Source: Collinsella aerofaciens (GTDB lineage Bacteria > Actinomycetota > Coriobacteriia > Coriobacteriales > Coriobacteriaceae). From it: 64,000 bases of DNA. The notes under the pieces were generated by a model. It did not search any database and had not been told where the DNA came from. It was given only the letters and a program-made list of their open reading frames with translations. Within the stretch, counting starts at the first letter, position 1, and each line of letters begins with the position of its first letter. The stretch is taken from the NCBI RefSeq assembly GCF_028206995.1, contig NZ_JAQLFL010000001.1, forward strand, positions 261,372 through 325,371, read 5' to 3'. The translations under genes were made by a program, and so were the position numbers. Positions 44,351-54,700 of the stretch are shown in pieces.

Positions 44351-44809
44351 ATGGCAGTAGAGACCAACACGGAGCCCACGGGCGGTACGGAGCCGACCGG
44401 GGGCGAGGAGCCCGACTACAAGGCGCTCTACGAGGCCGAGAAGGCGCACTCCCGCAAGTGGGAGAAGCAGGCCAAGGCCAACAAGGGCGCGGCAAGCGCA
44501 CTCGACGAGGCCAACCAGGCGAAGAAGACCGCCGACGAGAAGGTCGCGGAGCTCGAGAAGCGACTCGACGCCAAGGAGAAGGCCGAGGCGCGAGCCAAGA
44601 CCGCCGCCAAGGTCGCGCAGGAGAAGGGAGTCCCCGCCGAGCTCATCGTCGGCGAGGACGAGGAGAGCATGGCCGAATGGTGCGACAAGATGCTCGCCGC
44701 CTTCAAGACAAAGCCCGCGCCGCGAGTGGAGAAGCCCGGCAGCTTCGACAAGGGCGGCAAGGACGGGGACGAGGCGCTGCGAGACTTCGCCAAGCGCCTC
44801 CTGAAGTAA
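44351..44809 (+). CDS. Capsid scaffold protein
   Basis: The 152-residue, highly charged coiled-coil protein (EAEKAHSRKWEKQAKANKGA, VAELEKRLDAKEKAEARAKT) precedes the major capsid gene, as scaffolds do. It guides procapsid assembly and is removed later. Match is by composition and position. Confidence 0.8.
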   Translation: MAVETNTEPTGGTEPTGGEEPDYKALYEAEKAHSRKWEKQAKANKGAASALDEANQAKKTADEKVAELEKRLDAKEKAEARAKTAAKVAQEKGVPAELIVGEDEESMAEWCDKMLAAFKTKPAPRVEKPGSFDKGGKDGDEALRDFAKRLLK

Positions 44810-44834
44810 GCCAAACCCGAAGAAAGGCACAGAA

Positions 44835-45722
44835 ATGGCTGCAAACGACACCAAGAAAATCACGCTGCCGTCCAGCGTGGTCTCCACCATCATCGGCAAG
44901 GTGAAGGACACCTCCACCATCGCCACGCTGAGCCCCAGCACGCCGCAGAAGTTCGCCGACACGACCTATCTCGTGTTCAACCCGACCGCAGAGGCCGAGG
45001 TCGTCGCCGAGGGCGGCAAGAAGTCCGGCTCCGAGATCTCCACCGACCCCGTGGTCGCAAAGCGCGCCAAGATCGTCACGACCACGCGCGTCTCCGACGA
45101 GCTGAAGTGGGCCGACGAGGACAACCAGCTGGAGATCATCTCCAACATCATCGCCGACCAGACCGCCGCCGCGGGCCGCGCGCTCGACTACATCATCTAC
45201 CACGCCATCAACCCCAAGACCGGCCTCGCCCTCAGCGGCTACACCGCCCTGACCGCGGACGAGAACGTCCACAGCGTCACCAAGACCGACTCCCCGGTCG
45301 ACGACATCGACTCCCTCTCCGACGCCCTGCTCGACTACGGCATCAACGGAATCGCCATGAGCCGACAGTTCGCTTCCGAGCTGCGCAAGCTGCGCGTCCC
45401 GGCCACCGGACAGCGTCTGTACCCCGAGGTGCCGTTGTCCCTCAACGTGGGCAACCTCGACGGCATCCCCGCCTCCGTGTCCGGAACCGTGAACGGCCGC
45501 CTCGCAAAGACCCCGACCAAGGTCTCCGCCATCATGGGCGACTTCTCCGCCATCAAGTGGGGCATGGTCCGCGACATCACCGCCGAGGTCATCGAGTACG
45601 GCGACCCCGACAACACCGGTCAGGACCTGAAGGGCTACAACCAGATCGCCTACCGCACCGAGGCCGTGCTGGCCTACGCGGTACTCGACCCCAAGGCCTT
45701 CGCCGTCCTCAAGAGCGCCTAG
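44835..45722 (+). CDS. Major capsid protein (HK97 fold)
   Basis: The 295 residues include STIATLSPSTPQKFADTTYL, RVSDELKWADEDNQLEIISN, and a C-terminal GMVRDITAEVIEYGDPDNTG, QIAYRTEAVLAYAVLDPKAF. These are HK97-fold hallmarks. It builds the icosahedral shell. AGAAAGG precedes the ATG. Confidence 0.92.
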   Translation: MAANDTKKITLPSSVVSTIIGKVKDTSTIATLSPSTPQKFADTTYLVFNPTAEAEVVAEGGKKSGSEISTDPVVAKRAKIVTTTRVSDELKWADEDNQLEIISNIIADQTAAAGRALDYIIYHAINPKTGLALSGYTALTADENVHSVTKTDSPVDDIDSLSDALLDYGINGIAMSRQFASELRKLRVPATGQRLYPEVPLSLNVGNLDGIPASVSGTVNGRLAKTPTKVSAIMGDFSAIKWGMVRDITAEVIEYGDPDNTGQDLKGYNQIAYRTEAVLAYAVLDPKAFAVLKSA

Positions 45723-45733
45723 GGGGTACCGAG

Positions 45734-45931
45734 ATGGCTCATCTAGTCCAGAAGTTCATCGTGGAGGACGCGGACAAGGCGTCCAGCATCCTCCCGCAGC
45801 ACGTCGCGTTCGTGTCCACCGACGGCAAGCCGCTCGTGCTGCCCAAGAAGGTCGCCAATCCCGGCGCCAGCCCGACCGTCGCGAAGGTCGTTCAGGCCCT
45901 CATCGACGCCGGGATCATGGAGGCCGAGTAG
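45734..45931 (+). CDS. Small head protein
   Basis: The 65-residue protein (AHLVQKFIVEDADKASSILP, GASPTVAKVVQALIDAGIM) lies between capsid and head-tail adaptor genes. It may be a head fibre or decoration protein; position is the main support. Confidence 0.65.
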   Translation: MAHLVQKFIVEDADKASSILPQHVAFVSTDGKPLVLPKKVANPGASPTVAKVVQALIDAGIMEAE

Positions 45932-45933
45932 CC

Positions 45934-46329
45934 ATGGCCGCGCTCGCCAGCGTGGACGACTACAGGGGCCGCTACGGCGAGCCCGCGGACGAGGCCCGCA
46001 CCGGGGTGCTGCTGCAGGACGCATCCGACCTGATGCTAGCGGCATTCGAGGACCGAATCGGTGAGTACACCGAGGGGGCGTGCCCGGCATTCGACCGTGC
46101 CGCCACCGCCGTGTGCTGCCTACTCGTCAACCGCGTGCTCACGGCACCGTCCGCGATGGCGGGCGCCACGCAGTACAGCCAGGGGGCCGGAATCTACACC
46201 GCATCGGTGACCTACGGCTCGGCGCTCGGCGAGATGTACCTCGGGAAGAACGACCTCAGGCGCCTCGGCCTCACCGGTCAGGCGCTCGGGGCGCTCACGC
46301 CTTTGGAGAGGGGAGGGGTGACCGAATGA
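45934..46329 (+). CDS. Head-tail adaptor protein
   Basis: The 131-residue protein (SVDDYRGRYGEPADEARTGV, LLQDASDLMLAAF, AVCCLLVNRVLTAPSAMAGA) fits the Gp19/Gp15/Gp42 adaptor family. It forms the first ring under the portal. Overlaps the next start. Confidence 0.8.
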   Translation: MAALASVDDYRGRYGEPADEARTGVLLQDASDLMLAAFEDRIGEYTEGACPAFDRAATAVCCLLVNRVLTAPSAMAGATQYSQGAGIYTASVTYGSALGEMYLGKNDLRRLGLTGQALGALTPLERGGVTE

Positions 46330-46667
46330 TGTACCTCATATCCGGCGAGACCGTGACCGTGCGCTATGCGGCCCAGTCGTTCGACGAGCTGGGCGAGCCT
46401 ACCGGCGAGACGGTGACCGAGACGGCGGTCGACAACGTCGTGGTCTGCCCCGGCGCGACCGCCGACCTCGACTCGACGCGCCCGAACGGCGTGACGGTCG
46501 CCTACACGCTCTGCTTCCCGAAGGGCGCGGATGTGGACCTCAAGGACGCGACCGTCACGGTGCGAGGTACCGACTACAAGGTTGTCGGCGACCCCAAGCG
46601 ATACACAGCGGCCAATACGCCCGGCCCCTGGGACCTCACCTGCGAGGTGACCCGAACCGATGGCTAA
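46326..46667 (+). CDS. Head closure / neck protein
   Basis: The 113-residue beta-rich protein (YLISGETVTVRYAAQSFDEL, VVVCPGATADLDSTRPNGV) has the size and position of a head-tail stopper. Start ATG 46326 or 46329. Confidence 0.7.
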   Translation: MMYLISGETVTVRYAAQSFDELGEPTGETVTETAVDNVVVCPGATADLDSTRPNGVTVAYTLCFPKGADVDLKDATVTVRGTDYKVVGDPKRYTAANTPGPWDLTCEVTRTDG

Positions 46668-46950
46668 GGCGAAGTGCGAGGTCAAGATCAAGTGGAAGGG
46701 CTGGAACCGCGGCGGATACGCCGAGGTCATGAACGGCGGGGGCGTGCAGGCCATGCTCGACCAGAAGGCAAACGCCGTCATCGCGTCCGCCAACGCATCG
46801 CTCGAGAAGAAGTCTGGCGACACGGGATACGTGTGTGACGTTATGGGCGGCTCCCTCGCCAAGGGGCGCTCGCTCCACACAGAGGGCGTCCACGCCTTCC
46901 GCAGCGAGAAGAAGCACAACCGCTTGCAGGCAATCTTCGGAGGTGACTGA
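46660..46950 (+). CDS. Neck protein (HK97 gp10-like by position)
   Basis: The 96-residue basic protein (GWNRGGYAEVMNGGGVQAML, RSLHTEGVHAFRSEKKHNRL) has the size and location of an HK97 gp10-like connector. It overlaps both neighbours. Confidence 0.65.
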   Translation: MAKAKCEVKIKWKGWNRGGYAEVMNGGGVQAMLDQKANAVIASANASLEKKSGDTGYVCDVMGGSLAKGRSLHTEGVHAFRSEKKHNRLQAIFGGD

Positions 46951-47291
46951 TGGACATCGAGAGGGTAGTGGCCCAGCGCCTTATGCGCGCGACCGGCATC
47001 AAGTGCGTGCCGGACGTTCCGCGCGAGAGACCAGATGAGTTCGTCCAGGTCACCCTCGCCGCCACGAGCGCGACACGGTTCATCCAGTCGCCGCACGTGC
47101 TCGCCACGTCGTGGGCGAAGACCCGCAGGCGCGCACGCGAGATCGCCGAGGCCGTCGAGCGGGCGTGCTCCGCCATCGAGGACGAGCCGAACGTGTTCTC
47201 CGCCGTGCCCGACGGCACGTACCGATGGGACGACCCCGACACGGGGACTCCCAGATACCAGACGAACATCAACCTGACCATCTGCGAATAA
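46950..47291 (+). CDS. Tail terminator / completion protein
   Basis: The 113-residue protein (VAQRLMRATGIKCVPDVPRE, DEFVQVTLAATSATRFIQSP, GTPRYQTNINLTI) matches the tail-completion family in size, fold pattern and place before the tail tube gene. Confidence 0.75.
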   Translation: MDIERVVAQRLMRATGIKCVPDVPRERPDEFVQVTLAATSATRFIQSPHVLATSWAKTRRRAREIAEAVERACSAIEDEPNVFSAVPDGTYRWDDPDTGTPRYQTNINLTICE

Positions 47292-47300
47292 GGAGCAATC

Positions 47301-47903
47301 ATGGCAGAAAGCAACAAGAACAACGTCGCCAACGTCTCCAGCGCCAAGGGAGTCAAGGGCGGCTACATCTTCACCGCTCCCGTCGGAACGGCGCTGCCGA
47401 CCGACTACACGACCGCGCTGCCCGAGGCGTGGAAATGCCTCGGCTACATCAGCGAGGACGGCTACGTCGAGACGCTCGACACCGACTCCGAGGACATCAA
47501 GGACATGAACGGCGACCTCATGGCGTCGCCGCAGACCTCCCGCGTCGAGAGCGCGCAGCTCACGCTCGCCGAGATCAAGGCCGCGACCCTCAAGGTCATG
47601 TACGGCTCCGGCAACGTCAAGGACGAGGCTGGCATGATCACGGTCAAGCACAACGGCGACTCCACTGAGACGTGGCCCGCCGTGCTCGAGCTCGTGCTCA
47701 AGGACGGCCGCCGCTGGCGCAAGGTCGTGCCGCTCGCCCAGTCCTCCGAGCTGGACGACCTCACCCTCGCCGTTGGCGAGCTCGCTGCGCGCGCCCTCAC
47801 GGTCAAGTACCTTACCGACGATGACGGCAACACCTGCTACGACTACATCCAGTCCACCGAGACCGCTGTCGCCAAGGCCGCCGAGACCGCGGAGGGCAAG
47901 TAA
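47301..47903 (+). CDS. Major tail tube protein
   Basis: The 200-residue protein (AKGVKGGYIFTAPVGTALPT, AWKCLGYISEDGYVE, LTLAEIKAATLKVMYGSGNV, WPAVLELVLKDGRRWRKVV) is typical of siphovirus tail tubes. AGGAGCAATC precedes the ATG. Its stop overlaps the gpG start. Confidence 0.9.
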   Translation: MAESNKNNVANVSSAKGVKGGYIFTAPVGTALPTDYTTALPEAWKCLGYISEDGYVETLDTDSEDIKDMNGDLMASPQTSRVESAQLTLAEIKAATLKVMYGSGNVKDEAGMITVKHNGDSTETWPAVLELVLKDGRRWRKVVPLAQSSELDDLTLAVGELAARALTVKYLTDDDGNTCYDYIQSTETAVAKAAETAEGK

Positions 47904-48196
47904 TGACCGAGCTCACGTTCACCATCCCCGGCATCGACGGCGAGTTCACCGCCGACCTCGACGAGCTGCTCAGCTACAAGACCAACAAGCAGTTCGCCAA
48001 GAGCGAGACCGAGCCGGGCGGGATGTTCGAGGCCTTCGAGCGCGTCTTCGCTGGCCGCGACGAGGAGTACATGGAGCGCCTCGGCGGCTCCGTCGAGTCC
48101 ACGGGCACGCTCATGCAGGCCGCATTCGAGGCGGCGAAGGCAAAAAACTCCCAGGGTTCGTCCTCGAGCTCGAAGGGCACCGCGCAGAAGTCGTAG
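47903..48196 (+). CDS. Tail assembly chaperone gpG
   Basis: The 97-residue zero-frame product (FTIPGIDGEFTADLDELLSY, EPGGMFEAFERVFAGRDEEY) is the gpG-type chaperone for tape-measure assembly. Near its end is the slippery heptamer A AAA AAC at 48142-48148. Confidence 0.88.
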   Translation: MTELTFTIPGIDGEFTADLDELLSYKTNKQFAKSETEPGGMFEAFERVFAGRDEEYMERLGGSVESTGTLMQAAFEAAKAKNSQGSSSSSKGTAQKS

Positions 48197-48546
48197 CGGA
48201 CTTCCGCCAGTACTACGGCATCGACCTCCCGCTCGAGGGCGGACCGGACGACCTCCGGCGCGCCGCCCTCCTGTGGGAGCAGCTGCCGAAGGAGTCGAGG
48301 TGCGCGCGCCGCATGTACCCGGAGCTCAAATGGAGCGAGGAGACGTACATGCTCTGGCGCATCGAGCATCAGCTCAGGAGCCTCGCGTGGGGGCTGAGCG
48401 ACAAGAAGCACCGGCCGCCGCAGGAGCCGCAGCCGCTCAAGACGCCCGGGCAGCTCGCGGAGCTCAAGAGGCACCAGCGCAACGCCCTCGCGAACAGGGC
48501 GGAAATCGACGAGATTCTAGGATTAGGAGGACGGGATGGCGACTAG
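47903..48546 (+). CDS. Tail assembly chaperone gpGT by -1 frameshift
   Basis: At A AAA AAC (48142-48148, read GCA AAA AAC in frame) a -1 shift continues into a frame reading KKLPGFVLELEGHRAEVVAD, YYGIDLPLEGGPDDLRRAAL, RRMYPELKWSEETYMLWRIE to 48546. The second frame has no start of its own and is coding throughout. Such gpG/gpGT pairs are nearly universal in long-tailed phages and set tail length stoichiometry. Join 47903..48148 with 48148..48546. Confidence 0.9.
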
Positions 48547-51007
48547 CGTAGGCTCGGCGTGCATCACGCTCATGCCGTCCATGAAGGGCTTCGCCGGCAG
48601 CATCTGCTCGGAGTTCGGCGATACGGGCTCCAAGGCCGGAAAGTCATTCGGCGACTCGATGACCTCCGGCGTGGACGGCGGCGTCAAGCGCTCGGGCGGG
48701 CTGCTGAGCGGGCTCGGCACCGTCGCCAGGGGCGTCGGGACCGTCGCCGCGGCTGGCATGGGCGCGCTCACCACGGCGGTGACCGCAATCGGCGGCGCTG
48801 CGGTATCCGCATACGCCGACTACGAGCAGCTGGTCGGCGGCGTCGATACGCTCTTCGGCTCCGCGTCCGGCAAACTGCAGGGATACGCCGCGGAAGCGTA
48901 CAAGACGTGCGGCATGAGCGCAAACCAATACATGACCCAGGCGACCAGCTTCGCCGCATCGCTCGTGAGCTCGTGCGGCGGCGACGTGGCGAAGGCCGCC
49001 GAGTCCGCCAACACGGCGATGGGCGACATGGCGGACAACGTCAACAAGATGGGCTCGGACATGGCCGACGTCCAGAACGCCTACCAAGGTTTTGCCAAGC
49101 AAAACTATACGATGCTGGACAACCTGAAGCTGGGCTACGGCGGCACGAAGTCCGAGATGGAGCGACTCATCGTGGACGCCAACAAGCTGCGCGCGGCGCA
49201 GGGCAAGACCGCCGACCTCACCATCGACAGCTACGCCGACGTGGTCGAGGCTATCCACACCGTGCAGTCCGAGATGGGCATCACCGGCACGACCTCCAAG
49301 GAGGCCGCGACGACCATCTCCGGCTCCATCGGCATGGCCAAGGCATCGTGGGAGAACTTCCTCACCGGTCTGGGCCGAGACGACGTGGACTTCTCGCAGC
49401 TCACCGAGCAGCTGCTCACGTCCGTCGGCGCGGTCGCCAAGAACATCGCGCCGCGCGTCGCGCAGATCGGGCAGGGCATCATCAAGGCGCTCCCCGCGGC
49501 GCTCTCCGGCATCGCGTCGGTGCTCACGCCCATCGTATCCGAGGCGCTCGCCACGGCGTGGAACATCGCCGTCGGGGCGCTCGCCGGCATCGGTATCAAG
49601 CTGCCGAAGCTGGACTCCTCGCAGATCTGCTCGGCGCTTCAGGCAATCCTGGGCGTGGCCACGTCCGTCGGCAACGGCATCAAGGCGGCAATCGGGTTCA
49701 TCGCTCCGCTCATCGCGCCAATCGGCACGGCGCTGCTCAACATCGCGCAGGCCGTGCTGCCGGTGCTCTCCACCGGCATACAGGTGGTGCTCGGCATCGT
49801 GCAGGCGCTGTCGCCGGTCATCGGCTTCCTGGTCAACGTCATCGCGGATGTGATGACGACCGTCTCGCAGCTCGTCGCCATCGCCATGCCCGCCGTGCAG
49901 TCCGTGCTGTCCGCAGTGCTGGCGGCGATGCCGCTCATCCAGGGCGCCATCCAGGTGGCGATGGGCATCATCTCCGCCGTCTGGAACGCGGTCTGGCCGG
50001 TCATCTCGGCCGTGCTTACCGGGGTGATGGGCGCAATCTCCACTGCCGTCCAGGTCGCGATGGCCGTGGTGCAGGCAGTCATCTCCACGGTCACCGCCGC
50101 GATAAGCGGAGACTGGGATACGGTCTGGAACACCATCAAGTCGGTAGCCGAGCTCGTCTGGTCTCAGATTGAGTTCGCCGTGCGGGCGGCCATCGGGGTC
50201 GTCGAGTCCGTGATAACGTCCGCGCTCGACGGAATCAGCTCGATTTGGTCAAGCGTGTGGGACACCGTCCGCGACTTCGCCGAGGTCGTCTGGGGACGCA
50301 TCAAGTTCGCCGTCAACTCGGCGATAAATCAGGTCAGCGGCGTGATCAGCTCCGTGCTCAACAGCATCAGCTCCACGTGGTCGAGCATGTGGGGGAGCAT
50401 CAAGAGCGCCTGCTCGTCCATCTGGGAGGGCATCAAGAGCGCGGCTTCCAACGGAATCAACTCCGTCTACAGGACCGTCACGAGCATCAAGGGCAAGATC
50501 ACCGGGTTCTTCTCGGGTGCGAGAAACTGGCTCTTCAACTCCGGCAAGTCGATACTCAACGGCCTGAAGGACGGCATTATGTCCGCAATCGGCTCGGTGA
50601 CCTCGGCGGTCTCCGGCGCAGTCTCCAGAATCCGCTCCTTCTTCCCGTTCTCGCCGGCAAAGGTCGGCCCCTTCTCCGGGCACGGCTACACGACCTTCTC
50701 GGGCAAGGCCCTCATGCAGGGCTGGGCGCAGGGCATCGGCTCCGGCACCGGCACCGTGGTCTCCGCCATCAGCGGCGCCATGGACACCGCGCAGGGGATG
50801 CTCTCGACGGGCCTGACCGTCGCGCCGTCCGCGGTCTACACGCCTGCGCGTCCCGAGGAGGATTCAGACGACGCCCTCGCCGGCATCCTGTCCGTCCTCG
50901 AGCAGATCCGGGACAAGGACGGAAACATGTACATCGACTCGGAGCGCGTCTCCTCCGCCATCGCGATGCGAGGCAGGCACACGCTCGCCGCAAGGGGGTT
51001 CGCATGA
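48536..51007 (+). CDS. Tape measure protein
   Basis: The 823-residue protein has an N-terminal head (SAYADYEQLVGGVDTLFGSA, KAAESANTAMGDMADNVNKM), several hydrophobic stretches (VAKNIAPRVAQIGQGIIKAL; ~345-515) and a C-terminal FFPFSPAKVGPFSGHGYTTF motif typical of these proteins. It sets tail length and may help DNA entry. Overlaps the gpGT end. Confidence 0.92.
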   Translation: MATSVGSACITLMPSMKGFAGSICSEFGDTGSKAGKSFGDSMTSGVDGGVKRSGGLLSGLGTVARGVGTVAAAGMGALTTAVTAIGGAAVSAYADYEQLVGGVDTLFGSASGKLQGYAAEAYKTCGMSANQYMTQATSFAASLVSSCGGDVAKAAESANTAMGDMADNVNKMGSDMADVQNAYQGFAKQNYTMLDNLKLGYGGTKSEMERLIVDANKLRAAQGKTADLTIDSYADVVEAIHTVQSEMGITGTTSKEAATTISGSIGMAKASWENFLTGLGRDDVDFSQLTEQLLTSVGAVAKNIAPRVAQIGQGIIKALPAALSGIASVLTPIVSEALATAWNIAVGALAGIGIKLPKLDSSQICSALQAILGVATSVGNGIKAAIGFIAPLIAPIGTALLNIAQAVLPVLSTGIQVVLGIVQALSPVIGFLVNVIADVMTTVSQLVAIAMPAVQSVLSAVLAAMPLIQGAIQVAMGIISAVWNAVWPVISAVLTGVMGAISTAVQVAMAVVQAVISTVTAAISGDWDTVWNTIKSVAELVWSQIEFAVRAAIGVVESVITSALDGISSIWSSVWDTVRDFAEVVWGRIKFAVNSAINQVSGVISSVLNSISSTWSSMWGSIKSACSSIWEGIKSAASNGINSVYRTVTSIKGKITGFFSGARNWLFNSGKSILNGLKDGIMSAIGSVTSAVSGAVSRIRSFFPFSPAKVGPFSGHGYTTFSGKALMQGWAQGIGSGTGTVVSAISGAMDTAQGMLSTGLTVAPSAVYTPARPEEDSDDALAGILSVLEQIRDKDGNMYIDSERVSSAIAMRGRHTLAARGFA

Positions 51008-51702
51008 TATTCGGCGGAATCGACCTCACGCCGTACCTGCTGGTGACCAAGGTCACGAGACCGGTTGTCCCCAAGGTGCGGCTCGATGAGACCGAGGTCC
51101 CCGGCATGGACGGCACGCACGTCCGTGCCACGGGCCTCGAGCCCGTCGAGATAGCGGTCGACTGCAACATCGTCGGCGGCTCCCTCGACGAGGTCGCCGA
51201 GGCAAGGGCCGTGCTCGCCTCGGCGCTGTCCGGCGGCGAGAAGGCCCTCGTGCTCGACGACGCCCCCGAGCGCTACATGCTCGCGCGCTACAGGGGAGGG
51301 GCGGAGCAGGGGCGCAACGCGCACATGCCGAATCTCACGCTCGGGTTCTACTGTGCAGACCCCGCCGCCTACGGGCAGCGGCGCTCCGAGCAGGTGTCGG
51401 CATCCCAGCGCGCCGTCGCCGCCGGTGGCAACTACAGGGCCTACCCTACGGTCACGTGCAGGCCCCCGGCAGGCTCGAGCTGGACAATCACCAACGTCTC
51501 GACCGGGCGGTTCGTCCGCGTCGAGGCGTCGTTCACGGGCGCACAGACCGTCGTGCTGGACATGCGCGCCGAGCGCTGCACCGTCAACGGCGCGGACTGG
51601 CCCGTGACCGTCGCGAGCGACTTCTTCTCGCTCGACGGCGTGCAGCAGATCAAGACGAGCGGCGGCACCGCGACGCTCGAATGGGAGGAGAGGTGGCTCT
51701 AG
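51004..51702 (+). CDS. Distal tail protein (Dit)
   Basis: The 232-residue protein (FGGIDLTPYLLVTKVTRPVV, ETEVPGMDGTHVRATGLEPV, LTLGFYCADPAAYG) matches siphovirus distal tail proteins that form the hub linking tube and baseplate. Overlaps the tape measure stop. Confidence 0.88.
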   Translation: MIFGGIDLTPYLLVTKVTRPVVPKVRLDETEVPGMDGTHVRATGLEPVEIAVDCNIVGGSLDEVAEARAVLASALSGGEKALVLDDAPERYMLARYRGGAEQGRNAHMPNLTLGFYCADPAAYGQRRSEQVSASQRAVAAGGNYRAYPTVTCRPPAGSSWTITNVSTGRFVRVEASFTGAQTVVLDMRAERCTVNGADWPVTVASDFFSLDGVQQIKTSGGTATLEWEERWL

Positions 51703-54700
51703 GTGCGAATTGACGTATACACGTGGCAGGACGCCTACGTATCGACAATCGGCCCCGAGGAGCTGCTCGCCCTCACCCATACCGACGAGCTCAACGGCGA
51801 GGACAGCGTGGACATCGCCACGACCTTCGCGCTCAAGCAGGGCTACCGCCTCGTGTGGGCCGACCGCCTCGGCAAGGTCCACGAGCACGTCTGCCAAGAC
51901 CCCAAGGGCCTCCACGCCGGAGGCGATACGGTCTACACGGACACGGCGATCAACTCAATCTGCGAGACGTACGGCGACTATATCGAGGACAAGCGCCCCT
52001 ACGGCTACGGCTTCTTGCAGGCGCTGAATGTCTGCCTTGGGCCGACCCGCTGGACCGCCGGAACGGTCGACCAGACCGGCACCGTCGACAAGGGCCTGAC
52101 CTTCTACCACACCTCGTCGCGCGAGGCTCTCCAGTCAATCTTGAAATGCGGCGGCGAGCTTGAGACTGAAATCACCGTATCCGGCGGTAGGGTGGCCTCT
52201 CGCAGGGTGGGCATCCGCTCGCACCGAGGCGCGAAGGGCGGTCACCGCCGGTTCACCTACACCAAGGACCTGGCATCCGTCTCCCGCACCGAGCATTACG
52301 GGGCGATAACGGCCTGCTACGGCTACGGCAAGGGTATCGAGACGGATACCGGCGGATACGGCCGCAAGCTGACCTTCGGCGACATTAACAACGGCAAGAA
52401 CTACGTGGAGGACGCGACCGCGCTCAAGCTGTACGGGCGACCTGACGGCAGGGGCGGGCACGCCCACGTGTTCGGGCAATATGAAAATCCAAATTGCGAG
52501 GACGCGGCGACGCTGCTCGCCGAGACCCGCGCGTACTTCGGCTCCCGCAAAGAGCCGGGAGTGACTTACGAGGCCGACGCCGTCGACCTCGTGCAGTTCG
52601 GACGCGAGTGGGAGGGCGTCGCCGTGGGCGACGACGTCCAGATCGTCGATACGGCATTCAGCCCGGCGCTGCGCTGCGAGGGCCGCGTGACCAAGCTCGT
52701 CACCGATGAGCTCGGCGGCACCGTCCGCGTGACGCTCGGCAACGTGACCGAGACAATTGCGGACATGTTGCTGGCGCAGCAGCAGAAAGTGTCCAGCCTG
52801 TCCAAGCGCTCGTCCAGCTGGGACGTGGCGGCATCCACGCCGCCGTCGTACCTCCAGCAGGTCATGGACGCGATGAACGCCCAGTTCAACATGTCCGGCA
52901 GCAGCTACACCTTCACCAGCTTCGAGCAGGGGACAATCTACGCATCCGTGCCCATGGACGCAAACGGCCGCTCGACCACGGGCAAGGGCAGCGCCATGCA
53001 GCTGTGCTCGCAGGGCTTCCGCATCGCCTCCGGCTGCAAGGCCGACGGCTCGTGGGACTGGCGCACCTTCGGCACCGGCGCGGGCTTCACCGCCGACCTA
53101 ATCACGGTCGGCACGCTCATGGGCGACCTGATCAAGGCCGGAACCATCCAAGACAGGAGCGGCAAGAACTACTGGAACCTCGACGAGAGCGAGGTCCATC
53201 TAGGCCCCGGCGCCAAGCTCGACGGCAAGGACATCGCCGTCGCCGATGCCGTGATAGCGTCGGTGGACGTCGAGTACGCCCAGGGAACGTCGCGCGTCAC
53301 CGAGCCGCAGGGCGGATGGCAGACCACGGCGCCGCAATGGGTGTCGGGCAAGTACATCTGGACGCGCACCAAGACCACCATGCAGTCCGGAGACATCGAG
53401 TACAGCGAGCCCGTGTGCATCAGTGGCAGGGACGGCACTGATGGCGCGAAGGGCGACAAGGGCTCCACCGGCACCGGCGTGAAAGGCATCGTGGAGCAGT
53501 ACTACCTGTCCATGAGCGCCACCGCGCAGTCCGGAGGCAGCTGGTCTGAGGCACAGCCCGCGTGGGCGAAGGGCAAGTACATCTGGACGAGGAGCAAGAT
53601 CACGTGGACGGACGGCTCGGTCACGTACACCGCGCCGTGCCTCGCCAAGGCCATCAACGGATCAAACCAGATGGCCGGCAGTGCCATCGTCTCGCGCGTG
53701 AAGCTGTACGCGAGGAACCAGTCGGACAGCGTGCCGCCAATTAATGCGCAGAACCCAGAGCTGGGATGGTCCGAGGACCTCCCGCAATGGTCGAACGGAT
53801 ACTTCGTCTGGTCGATGGAGCGCGTCACCTACGGCGACGGCAGCGTCACCCACACGGCGCCGGTGCTGGAAGCCGCGTACAACAAGGCCTATCAGAGCGC
53901 GCACGACCTGACGGGCTCGCTCAACGGCCTCGACACGACGGTGCAGGACCTCGCCAAAGACGGTGTGGTGACCGAGGCGGAGAGGGCGGCGGTCAAGAAG
54001 GCCAAGCAGGACGTGGACAAAGAGCGCGAGGAGCTCACGAGCCAGTACAACGCGCTGAAGTCGAACAAGGCCCTCAGCGCCCAGTTCCTCTCGTCCGTCC
54101 TCGGCCCCCGCTACACCAAGGCCTTCGGCACGACCGATGAGGGCGGCACGTACGGCTCCTATGCCGACAAGGTCGACAAGGTGATCATATGCAAGACCGC
54201 CGAGGAGCTCAAGGCTGCCATGCACGAGTACGACGCCGCATTCGGAGCCTACTCGAGCGCGGTCAAGGACTACGCCGATGCCGCGACCGGGGCGCGCCAC
54301 GCCATCGAGCAGAAGAACGCGTCGGACTACGCCGACGGCATCCTGAGCGCCTACGACGAGCAGATGGACCAGAAGGCCATCTTCGACCGCCTGACCAACA
54401 ACGGTGCCGACCAGGGGCTCTACATGAGCAACAACAGGGTCTACGTCAACGCGACATACATCGCAACCGGGACTCTCGCGGACGCAAAGGGGCGCAACTC
54501 GTGGAACCTCAAGGAAGGCGTGCTGACGACCAACTACATGACGGCGAAGAACATCACGGCGACCGGAAGCTTCACCGGTGGAAACCGCAGCAGCAGGTAC
54601 GCCATGGAACTCGACTCGAGCGGGAAGCTGGCTGGGTTCAAGGACGGCACGCAGTACGGATACATCGAATGCTCCTCAACCTCACATGACATCGACAATC

